Shown here one piece after another: positions 20,669 to 29,301 of a stretch of 64,000 nucleotides of DNA (the stretch's first letter is position 1; every line of letters begins with the position of its first letter). Location of the stretch: positions 1,031,001-1,095,000 of the forward strand of contig NZ_JAPFBJ010000002.1 of the NCBI RefSeq assembly GCF_030867385.1, read 5' to 3'. The translations under genes and the position numbers were made by a program. Below the pieces are notes generated by a model, which did no database searches, had not been told where the DNA came from, and worked only from the letters and a program-made list of their open reading frames with translations. Origin of the DNA: Sphingobium sp. DEHP117 (GTDB lineage: Bacteria > Pseudomonadota > Alphaproteobacteria > Sphingomonadales > Sphingomonadaceae).

Positions 20669-21722
20669 AACGGGCGAGTATCACTTTGGCCAGATCCGGG
20701 ATCGAAAGCTGCGCCTCGACCGCGCCCTTGGCGATTGCCGCAGCTGACGCCTCGAACACCATCGCGCTTTCCTTGTCCTGGCAAAGCGTAAGCCCGCCAA
20801 GCTGCTTGACCGCGCCCATGCCTGCCGCGCCGTCGGTGCCGGCGCCGGAGAGGATCACGCCCACGGCCTTGTCGCGCGCGGCTTTCGCTACGGTCGTCAG
20901 CAGCAGGTCGGCCGAGGGCCGCATGCCGTTTACCGGGTCGCGCGCCACGAGGCGAATCGCGCCCCCGGGCCAACGATCGATGAGGCCATGCTTGTCCGGC
21001 GCGGACAGCACATAGACATGTCCCGGCTGGAGCATGGTGCCGTCTTCGGCAAGCTTGACCTCAGGCGCGATCGCTTCATTCAGTCGTGCGGCGAACGGCG
21101 CAGCAAGCCCTTCTTCCAGCTGTTGCAGCACGATGGTGGGCGGGCAATTCACCGGCCATGCGGACAGCAGCTCTATCACAGCCGGTCCGCCGCCGGTCGA
21201 CGCGCACAGCGCCACGACCGAGCCGTTCCACTTGTATGGCTTTGCCGCGTTGAGGGTGGACTGGTCCTCGGCCGCCTTCGCCGCCGCAGTCGCAGCTGCC
21301 TCCGGGTCATATTTCTTGACCTTGCTCTTGGCGGCAGTCGCCACCAGCTTGCAGAGCTTGCCGGAAATCTTGGCGAATTCATCGGGCGTGGCCTTGGTGG
21401 GCTTGGGGAAGCAGTCCACCGCGCCAAGCTCGAGCGCCTTCAGCGTCACCTCCGCGCCCTTTTGCGTCAAGGTCGAGAGCATGACGATCGGCATGGGCTT
21501 GGTCGTCATGATTTCGTGCAGGAAATCGATGCCGTTCATGCCGGGCATTTCGATGTCGAGCGTAACCACGTCGGGCTTCAGCTCCTCGATCATCTCGCGA
21601 GCTTCGTCCGCATTGGCGGCGGCGCCTACGACCATCAGATCGCTCGACTGTTCGAGCGCATTCGAGAACAGGGCGCGCATCGTGATTGAGTCATCGACGA
21701 CCAGAACTTTTATTGCAGCCAT
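20643..21722 (-). CDS. cheB: CheB paralogue with receiver domain and degenerate methylesterase domain
   Basis: 359 aa. Receiver domain residues 1-120 with acidic pocket VDDS and phosphoacceptor Asp56 (TLDIEMPGMNG). Linker about 125-165 is Lys/Ala-rich. The methylesterase domain keeps the nucleophile Ser175 (ASTGG) and Asp297 (SGAGTDGAAG), but the His of the catalytic triad (VQH in active CheB) is Gln201 (VLQQLEEG; codon CAG at 21120-21122). The GHRPS motif is also GMRPS. Esterase activity is therefore doubtful; a phospho-sink or regulatory role is possible. A second, intact cheB lies at 23212-24270 in the same operon. Confidence 0.9.
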   Translation of the reverse strand: MAAIKVLVVDDSITMRALFSNALEQSSDLMVVGAAANADEAREMIEELKPDVVTLDIEMPGMNGIDFLHEIMTTKPMPIVMLSTLTQKGAEVTLKALELGAVDCFPKPTKATPDEFAKISGKLCKLVATAAKSKVKKYDPEAAATAAAKAAEDQSTLNAAKPYKWNGSVVALCASTGGGPAVIELLSAWPVNCPPTIVLQQLEEGLAAPFAARLNEAIAPEVKLAEDGTMLQPGHVYVLSAPDKHGLIDRWPGGAIRLVARDPVNGMRPSADLLLTTVAKAARDKAVGVILSGAGTDGAAGMGAVKQLGGLTLCQDKESAMVFEASAAAIAKGAVEAQLSIPDLAKVILARCEERELAA

Positions 21723-21791
21723 TATGCCCTTACCTTCCCCACTTCTTCATGTCGTCAGCCTGGTGTGGTTTTTGTTATGTTGGTGATGAGG

Positions 21792-22232
21792 TCATGCCGC
21801 TTCGGGCAGATCCACATCGGTCGTGAGGCCCGGAAGATCGAGCACCATGACCATACGGTCTTCGAGCGCCACCAATCCTTCGAGGTAAGGAACGACCGCG
21901 TCGGTGCTGGTTGCGGGCGGCGGCTGGATGTCTTCATCCTGCGCCGTCACGATATCGCTCACCGCGTCGACGATCAGGCCGCGCAGTTGACCGCCGATCT
22001 GCGCCACGATGATGACGTGGCGGTCGGTAGGCGAGGTGGCTTCCCAGCCAAGACGCGCCGCGAGGTCAATGACCGGCAGTACCGTGCCGCGCAGGTTGAC
22101 GACACCGGCGACATAATGCGGAACATGCGGCAGGCGTGTGGTAGGCGACCATGCGCGGATCTCGCGGATCGCCATGATGTCCAGGCCGAAGCTCTGGGTG
22201 CCGAGATGGAATGTGATGAGCTGACGTGCCAT
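21792..22232 (-). CDS. cheW: Chemotaxis coupling protein CheW
   Basis: 146 aa, a single CheW domain (ITFHLGTQSFGLDIMAIREI, then VAGVVNLRGTVLPVIDLAARLG and the VDAVSDIV motif). It bridges chemoreceptors and CheA in the signalling array. Lies between cheY and the degenerate cheB with 69 bp to the latter. Confidence 0.95.
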   Translation of the reverse strand: MARQLITFHLGTQSFGLDIMAIREIRAWSPTTRLPHVPHYVAGVVNLRGTVLPVIDLAARLGWEATSPTDRHVIIVAQIGGQLRGLIVDAVSDIVTAQDEDIQPPPATSTDAVVPYLEGLVALEDRMVMVLDLPGLTTDVDLPEAA

Positions 22233-22262
22233 GTTACTTCTCCAGTCCCCCTGATGCCAAAC

Positions 22263-22640
22263 TCAGTGTGTTACGCGGCGCAGCGCCGTATCCAGCTTGT
22301 CTGCGTCGAAGGGCTTGACGATCCAGCCGGTCGCGCCGGCAGAGCGGGCGCGGGCCTTCTTTTCGTCCGAACTTTCGGTGGACAGCACCAGGATCGGGCA
22401 GTCGCGAAAACGGGATTGTCCGCGCAGCGCCTCGATCAGGCCGAAACCGTCCATGCGGGGCATGTTGATGTCGGTCACGATCACGTCGATGTCGCTGCCG
22501 TTGTCGGCCAGCCATTCGAGCGCGGCCACACCATCTTCCGCCTGCGAGACCTGATAGCCACGCGACGATAGGGCAGAACGCAGTAACGCGCGCATGCTTG
22601 CGCTGTCGTCCACGGTCAGAACACGAATAGTCTCAGACAT
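22263..22640 (-). CDS. cheY: Chemotaxis response regulator CheY
   Basis: 125 aa, a stand-alone receiver domain. It has the acidic pair in VDDS, phosphoacceptor Asp in IVTDINMPRMDG, the conserved Thr/Ser in LVLSTESS and Lys in VKPFD. CheY-P binds the flagellar switch. The stop and the next start (cheW) are 30 bp apart. Confidence 0.95.
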   Translation of the reverse strand: MSETIRVLTVDDSASMRALLRSALSSRGYQVSQAEDGVAALEWLADNGSDIDVIVTDINMPRMDGFGLIEALRGQSRFRDCPILVLSTESSDEKKARARSAGATGWIVKPFDADKLDTALRRVTH

Positions 22641-22659
22641 ACACTAGGCCTCTTCTTAC

Positions 22660-23211
22660 CTAAAACAGTTCCAGCTCGCCGCCACTCGTGGCTGGCTGAC
22701 TTACGGGTTTTGACACTGGCGCCGCCACCTTCTCGACATGGCGGCACCGGGTGCGGCCGAGCACGGGGTCGAAATCGACCCGACGCGCCGTATCGCCGCC
22801 AATATCCTGGCGCATTACGGGTATTCCCTCGTCCGCGAGGAAGTTCTGCGCGAAACGCGCATTCGCATCCCCAATCCGGGTCATCCCCGCGTGCATGTTG
22901 CCTCCACCATAGATGTGCGCTTTCATGCGGGACTTTACACCGCCACGTGTCATCATCTGGTTAATAAGAAGCTCCATCAGAAAAATTCCGTAATTCTGAT
23001 CGGCGACGGTGCCGCTGCCGGGTGTTGGCTCGGCCAGCAGAAAATGATTCATCCCCCCCACCCGGGCGATGGGATCGTACAGGCAGCACGCGATGCAGCT
23101 GCCGAGTACCGTCGTCAGTATTTCGGGCGCACCGGTGCCGACATACACCTGACCCTGCATCACCGTGATGCGGGTAGGGCTGCCGAGAGCAAGATCGGGA
23201 TCGTGCCGCAT
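22660..23211 (-). CDS. cheD: Chemoreceptor glutamine deamidase CheD
   Basis: 183 aa. The catalytic Cys39 (TVLGSCIACCLYD) and His56 (GGMNHFLL) are present, and the Gly-rich KAHIYGGGNM block matches CheD. CheD deamidates receptor glutamines to glutamates, creating methylation sites. The start codon follows the cheB2 stop directly. The C-terminal extension after about residue 150 is Pro/Ser-rich, ending GGELELF, a tail often found in this family. Confidence 0.95.
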   Translation of the reverse strand: MRHDPDLALGSPTRITVMQGQVYVGTGAPEILTTVLGSCIACCLYDPIARVGGMNHFLLAEPTPGSGTVADQNYGIFLMELLINQMMTRGGVKSRMKAHIYGGGNMHAGMTRIGDANARFAQNFLADEGIPVMRQDIGGDTARRVDFDPVLGRTRCRHVEKVAAPVSKPVSQPATSGGELELF

Positions 23212-24270
23212 TTACTGGAGGCCGGCAGCCGAAAGGGCGCGCTCCGCGATGCGAGGCAGCGGAAGTATGTTTTCGGCGGCGCCGAGGTCCGCGGCAGCGC
23301 GCGGCATGCCATAGACGGTGCTGGTCGCCTCATCCTGCGCGATGGTGCGACCGCCCGCACGGCGCATGGCGAGCAGGCCGCGCGCGCCGTCCTGGCCCAT
23401 GCCGGTCAGCAAGATGCCGATCGCTGCGGGGCCAAGGCGCTGCGCGACCGATTCGAACATCGAGTCGATGCTGGGGCGATGGCCGGAGACCTTCTCGCCG
23501 TCCATCATCTTGGCGATGATGGAATCGCCAGCTCCGCCGATGATCGCGTGCTTCTCGTTTCCGGGGGCGATGTAGATATGTCCGGGCTTCAGGATCTCGC
23601 CCGATTCGATCAGCTTGACCGTGGCGTTGCACTGCCGGTCGAGGCGCTCGGCCATCGCAGGCGCGAACGCGGCACTGATATGCTGGACGATCACCGTGGG
23701 CGGGCAGGTCGTCGGGAAGGCGGGAAGCAGATGATGCAGCGCCTCCACGCCGCCGGTCGAGGCGCCGATGGCAATGAGCTTGGTGATAGCGTTGGCCGAA
23801 CGCGAGGCGACGATGGTCTGTTGCGCAACGGGGCTGACCGGAGCGGAGGGCTTGCTGGCCACGCGGACGAAGCGCACGCGCGCGGCCTCGCGTACCATAC
23901 TGGCCAGCGTGCCGCCGTCATTCTCCAACAGCGCGTTCACCGAGCCGTCCGGCTTGGCGTAGCAATCGACCGCACCAAGCTCCAGTGCGCGGATCGTCGT
24001 ATCCGCCCCCTTGCGGGTAATGCCGGAGACTACCACCACCGGCATGGGGCGCAGCTGCATGATCTTTTCAAGGAAATCGAGGCCGTTCATGCCGGGCATT
24101 TCGATGTCCAGCGTCACGACATCGGGGTTCAGCTCGCGGATCATGCCGCGCGCTTCCATCGCGTCCTTGGCTGCGCCGATCACCTCGATATCCGGCTCAC
24201 TGCCCAGCAGCCGCGACAGGATTGCACGCATGGTCGCAGAGTCGTCGACTATAAGAACCCGTGTATTCAC
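23212..24270 (-). CDS. cheB: Chemotaxis protein-glutamate methylesterase CheB (intact copy)
   Basis: 352 aa from GTG 24270 (VNTRVLIVDDSA); AAAGGA lies just upstream and the start overlaps the cheR stop by 4 bp. Receiver domain with VDDS and TLDIEMPGMNG, linker about 110-155, then the esterase domain with all triad residues: Ser in GASTGG, His in VIVQHISAAF and Asp in TGMGQDGARG. It removes methyl groups from receptors and deamidates them in adaptation. Contrast with the degenerate copy at 20643-21722. Confidence 0.95.
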   Translation of the reverse strand: MNTRVLIVDDSATMRAILSRLLGSEPDIEVIGAAKDAMEARGMIRELNPDVVTLDIEMPGMNGLDFLEKIMQLRPMPVVVVSGITRKGADTTIRALELGAVDCYAKPDGSVNALLENDGGTLASMVREAARVRFVRVASKPSAPVSPVAQQTIVASRSANAITKLIAIGASTGGVEALHHLLPAFPTTCPPTVIVQHISAAFAPAMAERLDRQCNATVKLIESGEILKPGHIYIAPGNEKHAIIGGAGDSIIAKMMDGEKVSGHRPSIDSMFESVAQRLGPAAIGILLTGMGQDGARGLLAMRRAGGRTIAQDEATSTVYGMPRAAADLGAAENILPLPRIAERALSAAGLQ

Positions 24271-25139
24271 ATCCTGTCCTTTCGATAGATCGTGCTGCCC
24301 ACCAGGGTGAGAACAACTTGTGCAGGGCCGGCCACCCTCTCGCTGTGGCCGATGTAGAGATGTCCGCCTGGCAGAAGCTGGTCGGCGAAGCGCGCGACGA
24401 GCCTGTCCTTGGTGGGCTGGTCGAAATAGATCATCACATTGCGGCAGAAGATGACGTCGAACTGCTTGTTCATTGGCCATTCGCCGAGCAGGTTCAGGCG
24501 CTTGACGTGAATCTTCGCGCACAGCTCCGGCGCGATCTTCGCCATGTCGCCCTCGCGCTTGACCCAGGTATTGGTGAGGGCGGATGGTACATCTTTCAGC
24601 GCTTCAACCGGATAAGTCGCCGCCTTCGCACCCGCGACCGCATGATCAGCAAGGTCAGTGGCGAGGATCGCGAGATTGCCATCGAGCAGCGCGCGGGCGT
24701 CCGCCTTGTCCGGCCCCATCAGGGTCATTGCCAGCGAATAGAGCTCTTCTCCCGTCGAGCATCCGGCTGACCAGATGCGCACCGGCTGGCGCGAGCGGAT
24801 CTTATCCAGCAACATCGGCCGCACCTGGCTCGCCAGATGCTCGAAGTGATGGCTTTCGCGATAGAAGAAGGTGTGGTTGGTCGTCAGCGCATTGATGGTT
24901 TTGCGCCGTGCGGTGTCGTCCTTCTTTATGAAGTCGATATAGCGCGAAAAGGTCTGTTGTCCGCTGTCCCGCACCAGCGGTGCGAGGCGGGAATAGACGA
25001 GCGTGGCCTTGCCCGCAGGGAGCACGATGCCCGCGATCTCGTACACGATATCGCGCACCGCCTCGAAGTCAGCGCGCGAATAGACCTGCGCGCTGATCCC
25101 CGGAAATGGCGTGAAACTCTCCTGAGCGAGCTGATTCAT
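24267..25139 (-). CDS. cheR: Chemotaxis protein methyltransferase CheR
   Basis: 290 aa. N-terminal helical domain, then the SAM-binding domain with RIWSAGCSTGEELYSLAM and the later FDVIFCRNVMIYFD motif. It methylates glutamates in the chemoreceptors. Start overlaps cheA stop by 4 bp; the stop overlaps the cheB2 GTG. A beta-subdomain between the SAM motifs may bind the conserved tail of the two upstream chemoreceptors, which is inference. Confidence 0.95.
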   Translation of the reverse strand: MNQLAQESFTPFPGISAQVYSRADFEAVRDIVYEIAGIVLPAGKATLVYSRLAPLVRDSGQQTFSRYIDFIKKDDTARRKTINALTTNHTFFYRESHHFEHLASQVRPMLLDKIRSRQPVRIWSAGCSTGEELYSLAMTLMGPDKADARALLDGNLAILATDLADHAVAGAKAATYPVEALKDVPSALTNTWVKREGDMAKIAPELCAKIHVKRLNLLGEWPMNKQFDVIFCRNVMIYFDQPTKDRLVARFADQLLPGGHLYIGHSERVAGPAQVVLTLVGSTIYRKDRM

Positions 25140-27487
25140 GCGGCGAGCGCGCTCCCGTGATGCGCGAAATTGTCAGCCACCAGCGAGTCGACGTCGAGGA
25201 TCAGCGCCACCTTGCCGTCACCCAATATGGTGGCACCCGCAACGCCGATCACCGGCTGGTAATGCGCCTCGAGGCTCTTGATGACGAACTGGCGCTGATC
25301 GACGATGCTGTCGACCATCAGCACGGCCTGGCCGTGGCTTTCAGTGTCGACGACGATCAGCACGGCATCCTGCGCGGTGTCAGCCGCGCCAAGCGCACCG
25401 ACCGCGTGGTCAAGCCGCACGATGGGCAGGAACTTGCCGCGGTTGTTGAGGACCATCAGGTCCTTGCCGATGTGCTGCACCTCGGCCTGCTCAGGACGCA
25501 GGCTTTCGAGCACGTGGGTCAGCGGAATCACGACGGTCTGGTCACCCACGGTGACGATCATGCCGTCGGCGATCGCAAGCGTGAGCGGCAGGGCCAGTGT
25601 GAAGGTGCAGCCCTTGCCGGGATGCGATTCGATCGAGATGCGGCCGCCCAGATCCTTGACGTTCTGGCGCACCACATCCATGCCGACGCCGCGGCCGGAG
25701 ATGTTCGACACCGTGGCGGCGGTAGAGAAGCCGGGCGCGAAGATCAGGTGATCGATTTCCTCATTGGACAGCTGTGTGCCGGGGGCAACGAGACCCTTCT
25801 CGATCGCCTTCTTCAGCACCACCTCGCGGTTGATGCCCGCGCCGTCGTCCGACAGCGAGATGACGATGCGGCCGGACCGCTGCTCGGCGGAGAGGTGCAG
25901 CTTGCCTTCGGCGGGTTTGCCATTGACGAGGCGGACGTCGGGCTTTTCGATGCCATGATCCACCGCGTTGCGGATAAGGTGGGTGAGGGGCTCGCCGAGG
26001 CGTTCCACCACCGTCTTGTCCAGCTCGGTCGCCTCGCCGCTCATGGTGAGCTGCACGCGCTTGCCGGTGTCGGCCTCCAGCTCGCGCACGATGCGCGGCA
26101 CGCGCGAGAACACGGAGCCGATCGGCTGCGCGCGGATTGACATCGTGCTTTCCTGGATGTCGCGCGTCAGCAGGTCGAGCATGCCCATTTCGTCGATCGA
26201 ATTGAGGCCGTGGCTGGCAAGGCGCTGCGCCATCATAGCCTGCGCGATCACAAGCTCGCCCACCGTGTCGATGAGCTTGTCGAGCTTGGCGAGGTCGACG
26301 CGGACGGTCTGGCCGACCGAATTGGCCGTGCGCGCGGCCGCCGGGGTGGCGGGAGCGACAGGCGTGTCCACGACTGCAGGCACGGCGGCAGGCGCGGCAG
26401 GCGTCGCGGCCGCAGCGGGAGCCTGCGGCGCGACTGCGTCGACTTCTGCTGGCAGTGCGGCCGGCTCGGCTTTCGGCTGGCCCTTGGCCTTGACGGGCGC
26501 GATCTTGGGCATGGAGATCTCCACGCCCTCGCGCGCGATCGGTGTGGACAGCGAGTCGATGGCCAGATCGCACTCATCGCCAATGAAATCAAAGACTTCC
26601 TCTATGGCGTCCTTGCTGACATGAGGCGGCGCGAAGAAGGTCCAGGAAAGATAGGCCTTTTCAACATCCAGCGCATCGAGCGCGGGGATATTGCTGGCGT
26701 CCGTGGCAATGCACACGGCGCCCATTTCCTCCAGCTCGCGCAGCATGAGCAGCGGCTCGCTGCCGTTGCCGAGCGCGCCATCGAGGAAGCGTACGGATAC
26801 GCGCCAGCCATGATGCTCGCCGGTAGCGGCGGCCACGGGCGCGGTATCGCGGGCCTCGGCCTTGGCGGCGCGGGCGGCTTCCTGCTCTTCCATATTCCGC
26901 TCGACCTCGGCGGCGGCGGCTTCCATCGCTGCGGCTTCCGCCTCGTCGACGGCGAGATCGCCCATCATCGCATCGAGATCAAAATCGAGACCCAGGTCGT
27001 CCGCAGGCGCGGCGGCCTCCTCGGCGGTGGCAGAGGGCGCTTCCTCGGCCGCTTCCTCGGTGGCATTTGATGCGGCAGTCGGCGCATCAAACACAGGCAG
27101 GCCTGCGGCGGCCTTCTCGGCTACCTCTTCCAGCTGCGCGCTGATCGCGGCGTCGTCGGGCAGGTTGCCCTCGCCCCGCACGGCAGCGACATGGTCGGCC
27201 AATATGTCGAACGCGCGGAGCATCAGCGTGTTCAGCCCCTCGCTCAGGCCCAGCTCGCCATCCCGCACATAGGACAAGACGGTCTCGAACTTGTGGGTGA
27301 ACGCCTGCAACAACGTGAAGCTGAATGCGCCTGCACCGCCCTTGATCGAGTGAACCGCGCGGAAAATTCCGTTTACGGTGTCGGCGTCCGCAGTGCCGGA
27401 GCGGCAGGCGAGCAGACCTTCCTCGGCCTGACCCAGCGCTTCCTCGCATTCGAGAAAGAAGATATTCTGGATTTCGTCATTGGTCAT
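25136..27487 (-). CDS. cheA: Chemotaxis histidine kinase CheA
   Basis: 783 aa from ATG 27487 ([10 protein letters not shown]). P1 Hpt domain with phospho-His46 ([12 protein letters not shown]). A long Ala/Glu-rich linker, about residues 140-215, precedes a compact domain in the P2 position ([16 protein letters not shown]...). Dimerisation P3, then the kinase with N box [14 protein letters not shown]1 DDGAGIN and G2 [10 protein letters not shown], and finally the CheW-like P5. It phosphorylates CheY and CheB. The start overlaps the STAS gene stop. Confidence 0.96.
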   Translation of the reverse strand: MTNDEIQNIFFLECEEALGQAEEGLLACRSGTADADTVNGIFRAVHSIKGGAGAFSFTLLQAFTHKFETVLSYVRDGELGLSEGLNTLMLRAFDILADHVAAVRGEGNLPDDAAISAQLEEVAEKAAAGLPVFDAPTAASNATEEAAEEAPSATAEEAAAPADDLGLDFDLDAMMGDLAVDEAEAAAMEAAAAEVERNMEEQEAARAAKAEARDTAPVAAATGEHHGWRVSVRFLDGALGNGSEPLLMLRELEEMGAVCIATDASNIPALDALDVEKAYLSWTFFAPPHVSKDAIEEVFDFIGDECDLAIDSLSTPIAREGVEISMPKIAPVKAKGQPKAEPAALPAEVDAVAPQAPAAAATPAAPAAVPAVVDTPVAPATPAAARTANSVGQTVRVDLAKLDKLIDTVGELVIAQAMMAQRLASHGLNSIDEMGMLDLLTRDIQESTMSIRAQPIGSVFSRVPRIVRELEADTGKRVQLTMSGEATELDKTVVERLGEPLTHLIRNAVDHGIEKPDVRLVNGKPAEGKLHLSAEQRSGRIVISLSDDGAGINREVVLKKAIEKGLVAPGTQLSNEEIDHLIFAPGFSTAATVSNISGRGVGMDVVRQNVKDLGGRISIESHPGKGCTFTLALPLTLAIADGMIVTVGDQTVVIPLTHVLESLRPEQAEVQHIGKDLMVLNNRGKFLPIVRLDHAVGALGAADTAQDAVLIVVDTESHGQAVLMVDSIVDQRQFVIKSLEAHYQPVIGVAGATILGDGKVALILDVDSLVADNFAHHGSALAA

Positions 27488-27755
27488 CGCTGTGTCCGAT
27501 CCAGTTGAATGCGCTGGTGAGCCCGGCGATCTGCGCCGCGCCGAACATCGCCGGCGAGGCATGGACCGTCATGGAAACGCCGCGCGCCACGGCAGTCTGT
27601 TGTGCGCTGAGCATGAGTTGCAGGCCGGATTGGCCGATACGGCTCACGTCCCGCCCTTCGACGAGGACGTCCTGGCCGGGTTGCAAGGCCTGATCCATCT
27701 GGGAAATCAGGGCGCTTGCCGTTGTGCGATCAATCACTGCCGGAAGTATTATCAT
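27477..27755 (-). CDS. STAS-domain protein of the chemotaxis operon
   Basis: 92 aa. The core [21 protein letters not shown] has the STAS pattern of SpoIIAA-like proteins, where a Ser/Asp phosphosite lies near the start of the conserved helix. Small STAS proteins before cheA are common in alphaproteobacterial che operons, but their role is not established. The stop overlaps the cheA start by 11 bp. Confidence 0.85.
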   Translation of the reverse strand: MIILPAVIDRTTASALISQMDQALQPGQDVLVEGRDVSRIGQSGLQLMLSAQQTAVARGVSMTVHASPAMFGAAQIAGLTSAFNWIGHSDDQ

Positions 27756-27787
27756 GCTTGTGCTCGTCTGTTTCCCTGTTGTGCGGA

Positions 27788-29185
27788 TCAGAATTCCGAC
27801 CAGTCGTCCGTGTCTGCCGACAGGGCCAGGTTGCCGCTGACGCGCGGGGCGGCAGGGCGCGGGGCCGAAGTGCTGGCAGCAGGCTTGCGCGCCGCAGCGG
27901 AAGAGGAACTGGCGCCACCAGCCAGCTTGAAGCGAGCGATGAGCTGGTTGAGGTCTTCCGCTTCAGTGGCGAGGCTGCGTGCGGCGGCGGTCGATTCCTC
28001 CACCATCGCTGCGTTCTGCTGCGTCATCTTGTCCATGTCGCTGACAGAAGAGTTGACCTGCTGGAGGCCGGCCGCCTGCGTTTCCGTCGATTCGGAGATG
28101 GATGAAATCAGCGCACTGATCTCGCCAACGCGCGTAACGATGCGGCCGAGCATCGTGCCCGCCTCACCGACGAGGTTGACGCCTTCGCCGACCTGCTGAG
28201 CGCTGGTGGTGATGAGATCCTTGATGTCGCGCGCGGCTTCGGCCGAGCGCTGCGCCAGCGCGCGCACCTCGTTGGCGACGACCGCGAAGCCCTTGCCCGC
28301 GTCACCCGCGCGCGCCGCCTCGACGCCCGCGTTGAGAGCGAGCAGGTTGGTCTGGAACGCGATGCCGTCGATCACGGTGATGATCTGGCTGATTTCCTGA
28401 GAGCTTTTCTCGATCGCGCCCATGGCGGTTACCGCCTTGTCTACGACGACACCGCCTTCGCTCGCTTCGCGATGGGCATCGCTGATCGCGGATGTCACCT
28501 GCGACGCGCTGTGCGCGGTTTCCTTCACCATGCCGGTGATCTCGTTCATCGCCGTAGCCGACTCGGCGAGCGAGGCCGCCTGCTGCTCGGTGCGCTGGGA
28601 AAGATCGTTGGTGGCAGAGCGGATTTCATTCGCCCCGGCATGAATGGCCCGCGAAGTCTGCGTTACCGAGCTCATGGCGTCGGCCAGGCTCTCCATGGCG
28701 CGATTGAAGTCCTTGCGCAGGCTTTCATATTCCTTGGGTACATGCTTGGTGATGCGATAGGCGAGGTCGCCCTCGGCAAGGTGAGCCAGGCCGTCGCCGA
28801 TGGCTTCGACCACCTCATGCGATTGGTTGGAGCTTTGCGCGACAGAACGCGCATTTTCACGGAACGCGCCCATGGCGGCGACCATGCGGCCGACGCAGTC
28901 GGTGTGGTCCGAGTAGGCAATCGGGCTGTCGAGGTCTCCGGCTGCCAGGCCTTCCATGCGCACGACGGTGTCGACATAGGGATCGCAGATCAGCTTGCCA
29001 GCGAGGGTGATCGTGATCACGGCGCCTGCAAGCGCGACTGCAGCCAGCGCATAGCCCGCACCCGTCATGCCCATGGCGGCAAGGGCGGTAGCCGCCACGC
29101 CGCACATGCCCCACATCGCGTGAATAACCAGAAGTGCCTTGAATTTGACCCGAATCGGGGCCTGCGTCTTGAACCAATCAAACAT
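27788..29185 (-). CDS. Methyl-accepting chemotaxis protein without a large periplasmic domain
   Basis: 465 aa. Two hydrophobic helices lie close together (about residues 17-62, [16 protein letters not shown] and [15 protein letters not shown]) with only a short loop between, so there is no real periplasmic sensor domain. A HAMP-like stretch follows and then the signalling domain with the conserved hairpin tip ([21 protein letters not shown]). The very C-terminus is DTDDWSEF, a tail shared with the other receptor. It probably senses the membrane state or an internal signal. Separate gap of 116 bp from the upstream receptor gene. Confidence 0.92.
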   Translation of the reverse strand: MFDWFKTQAPIRVKFKALLVIHAMWGMCGVAATALAAMGMTGAGYALAAVALAGAVITITLAGKLICDPYVDTVVRMEGLAAGDLDSPIAYSDHTDCVGRMVAAMGAFRENARSVAQSSNQSHEVVEAIGDGLAHLAEGDLAYRITKHVPKEYESLRKDFNRAMESLADAMSSVTQTSRAIHAGANEIRSATNDLSQRTEQQAASLAESATAMNEITGMVKETAHSASQVTSAISDAHREASEGGVVVDKAVTAMGAIEKSSQEISQIITVIDGIAFQTNLLALNAGVEAARAGDAGKGFAVVANEVRALAQRSAEAARDIKDLITTSAQQVGEGVNLVGEAGTMLGRIVTRVGEISALISSISESTETQAAGLQQVNSSVSDMDKMTQQNAAMVEESTAAARSLATEAEDLNQLIARFKLAGGASSSSAAARKPAASTSAPRPAAPRVSGNLALSADTDDWSEF

Positions 29186-29301
29186 GTTAGTTCTCCCCGG
29201 ACTCTCTACGACATGAACCCCTCACGCCATCGGTCCCTGTAATTACCCTGATACTGCTATAAGAAATTGGTTAACGGAGCGTATCTGAGCCGTGATGGCC
29301 T

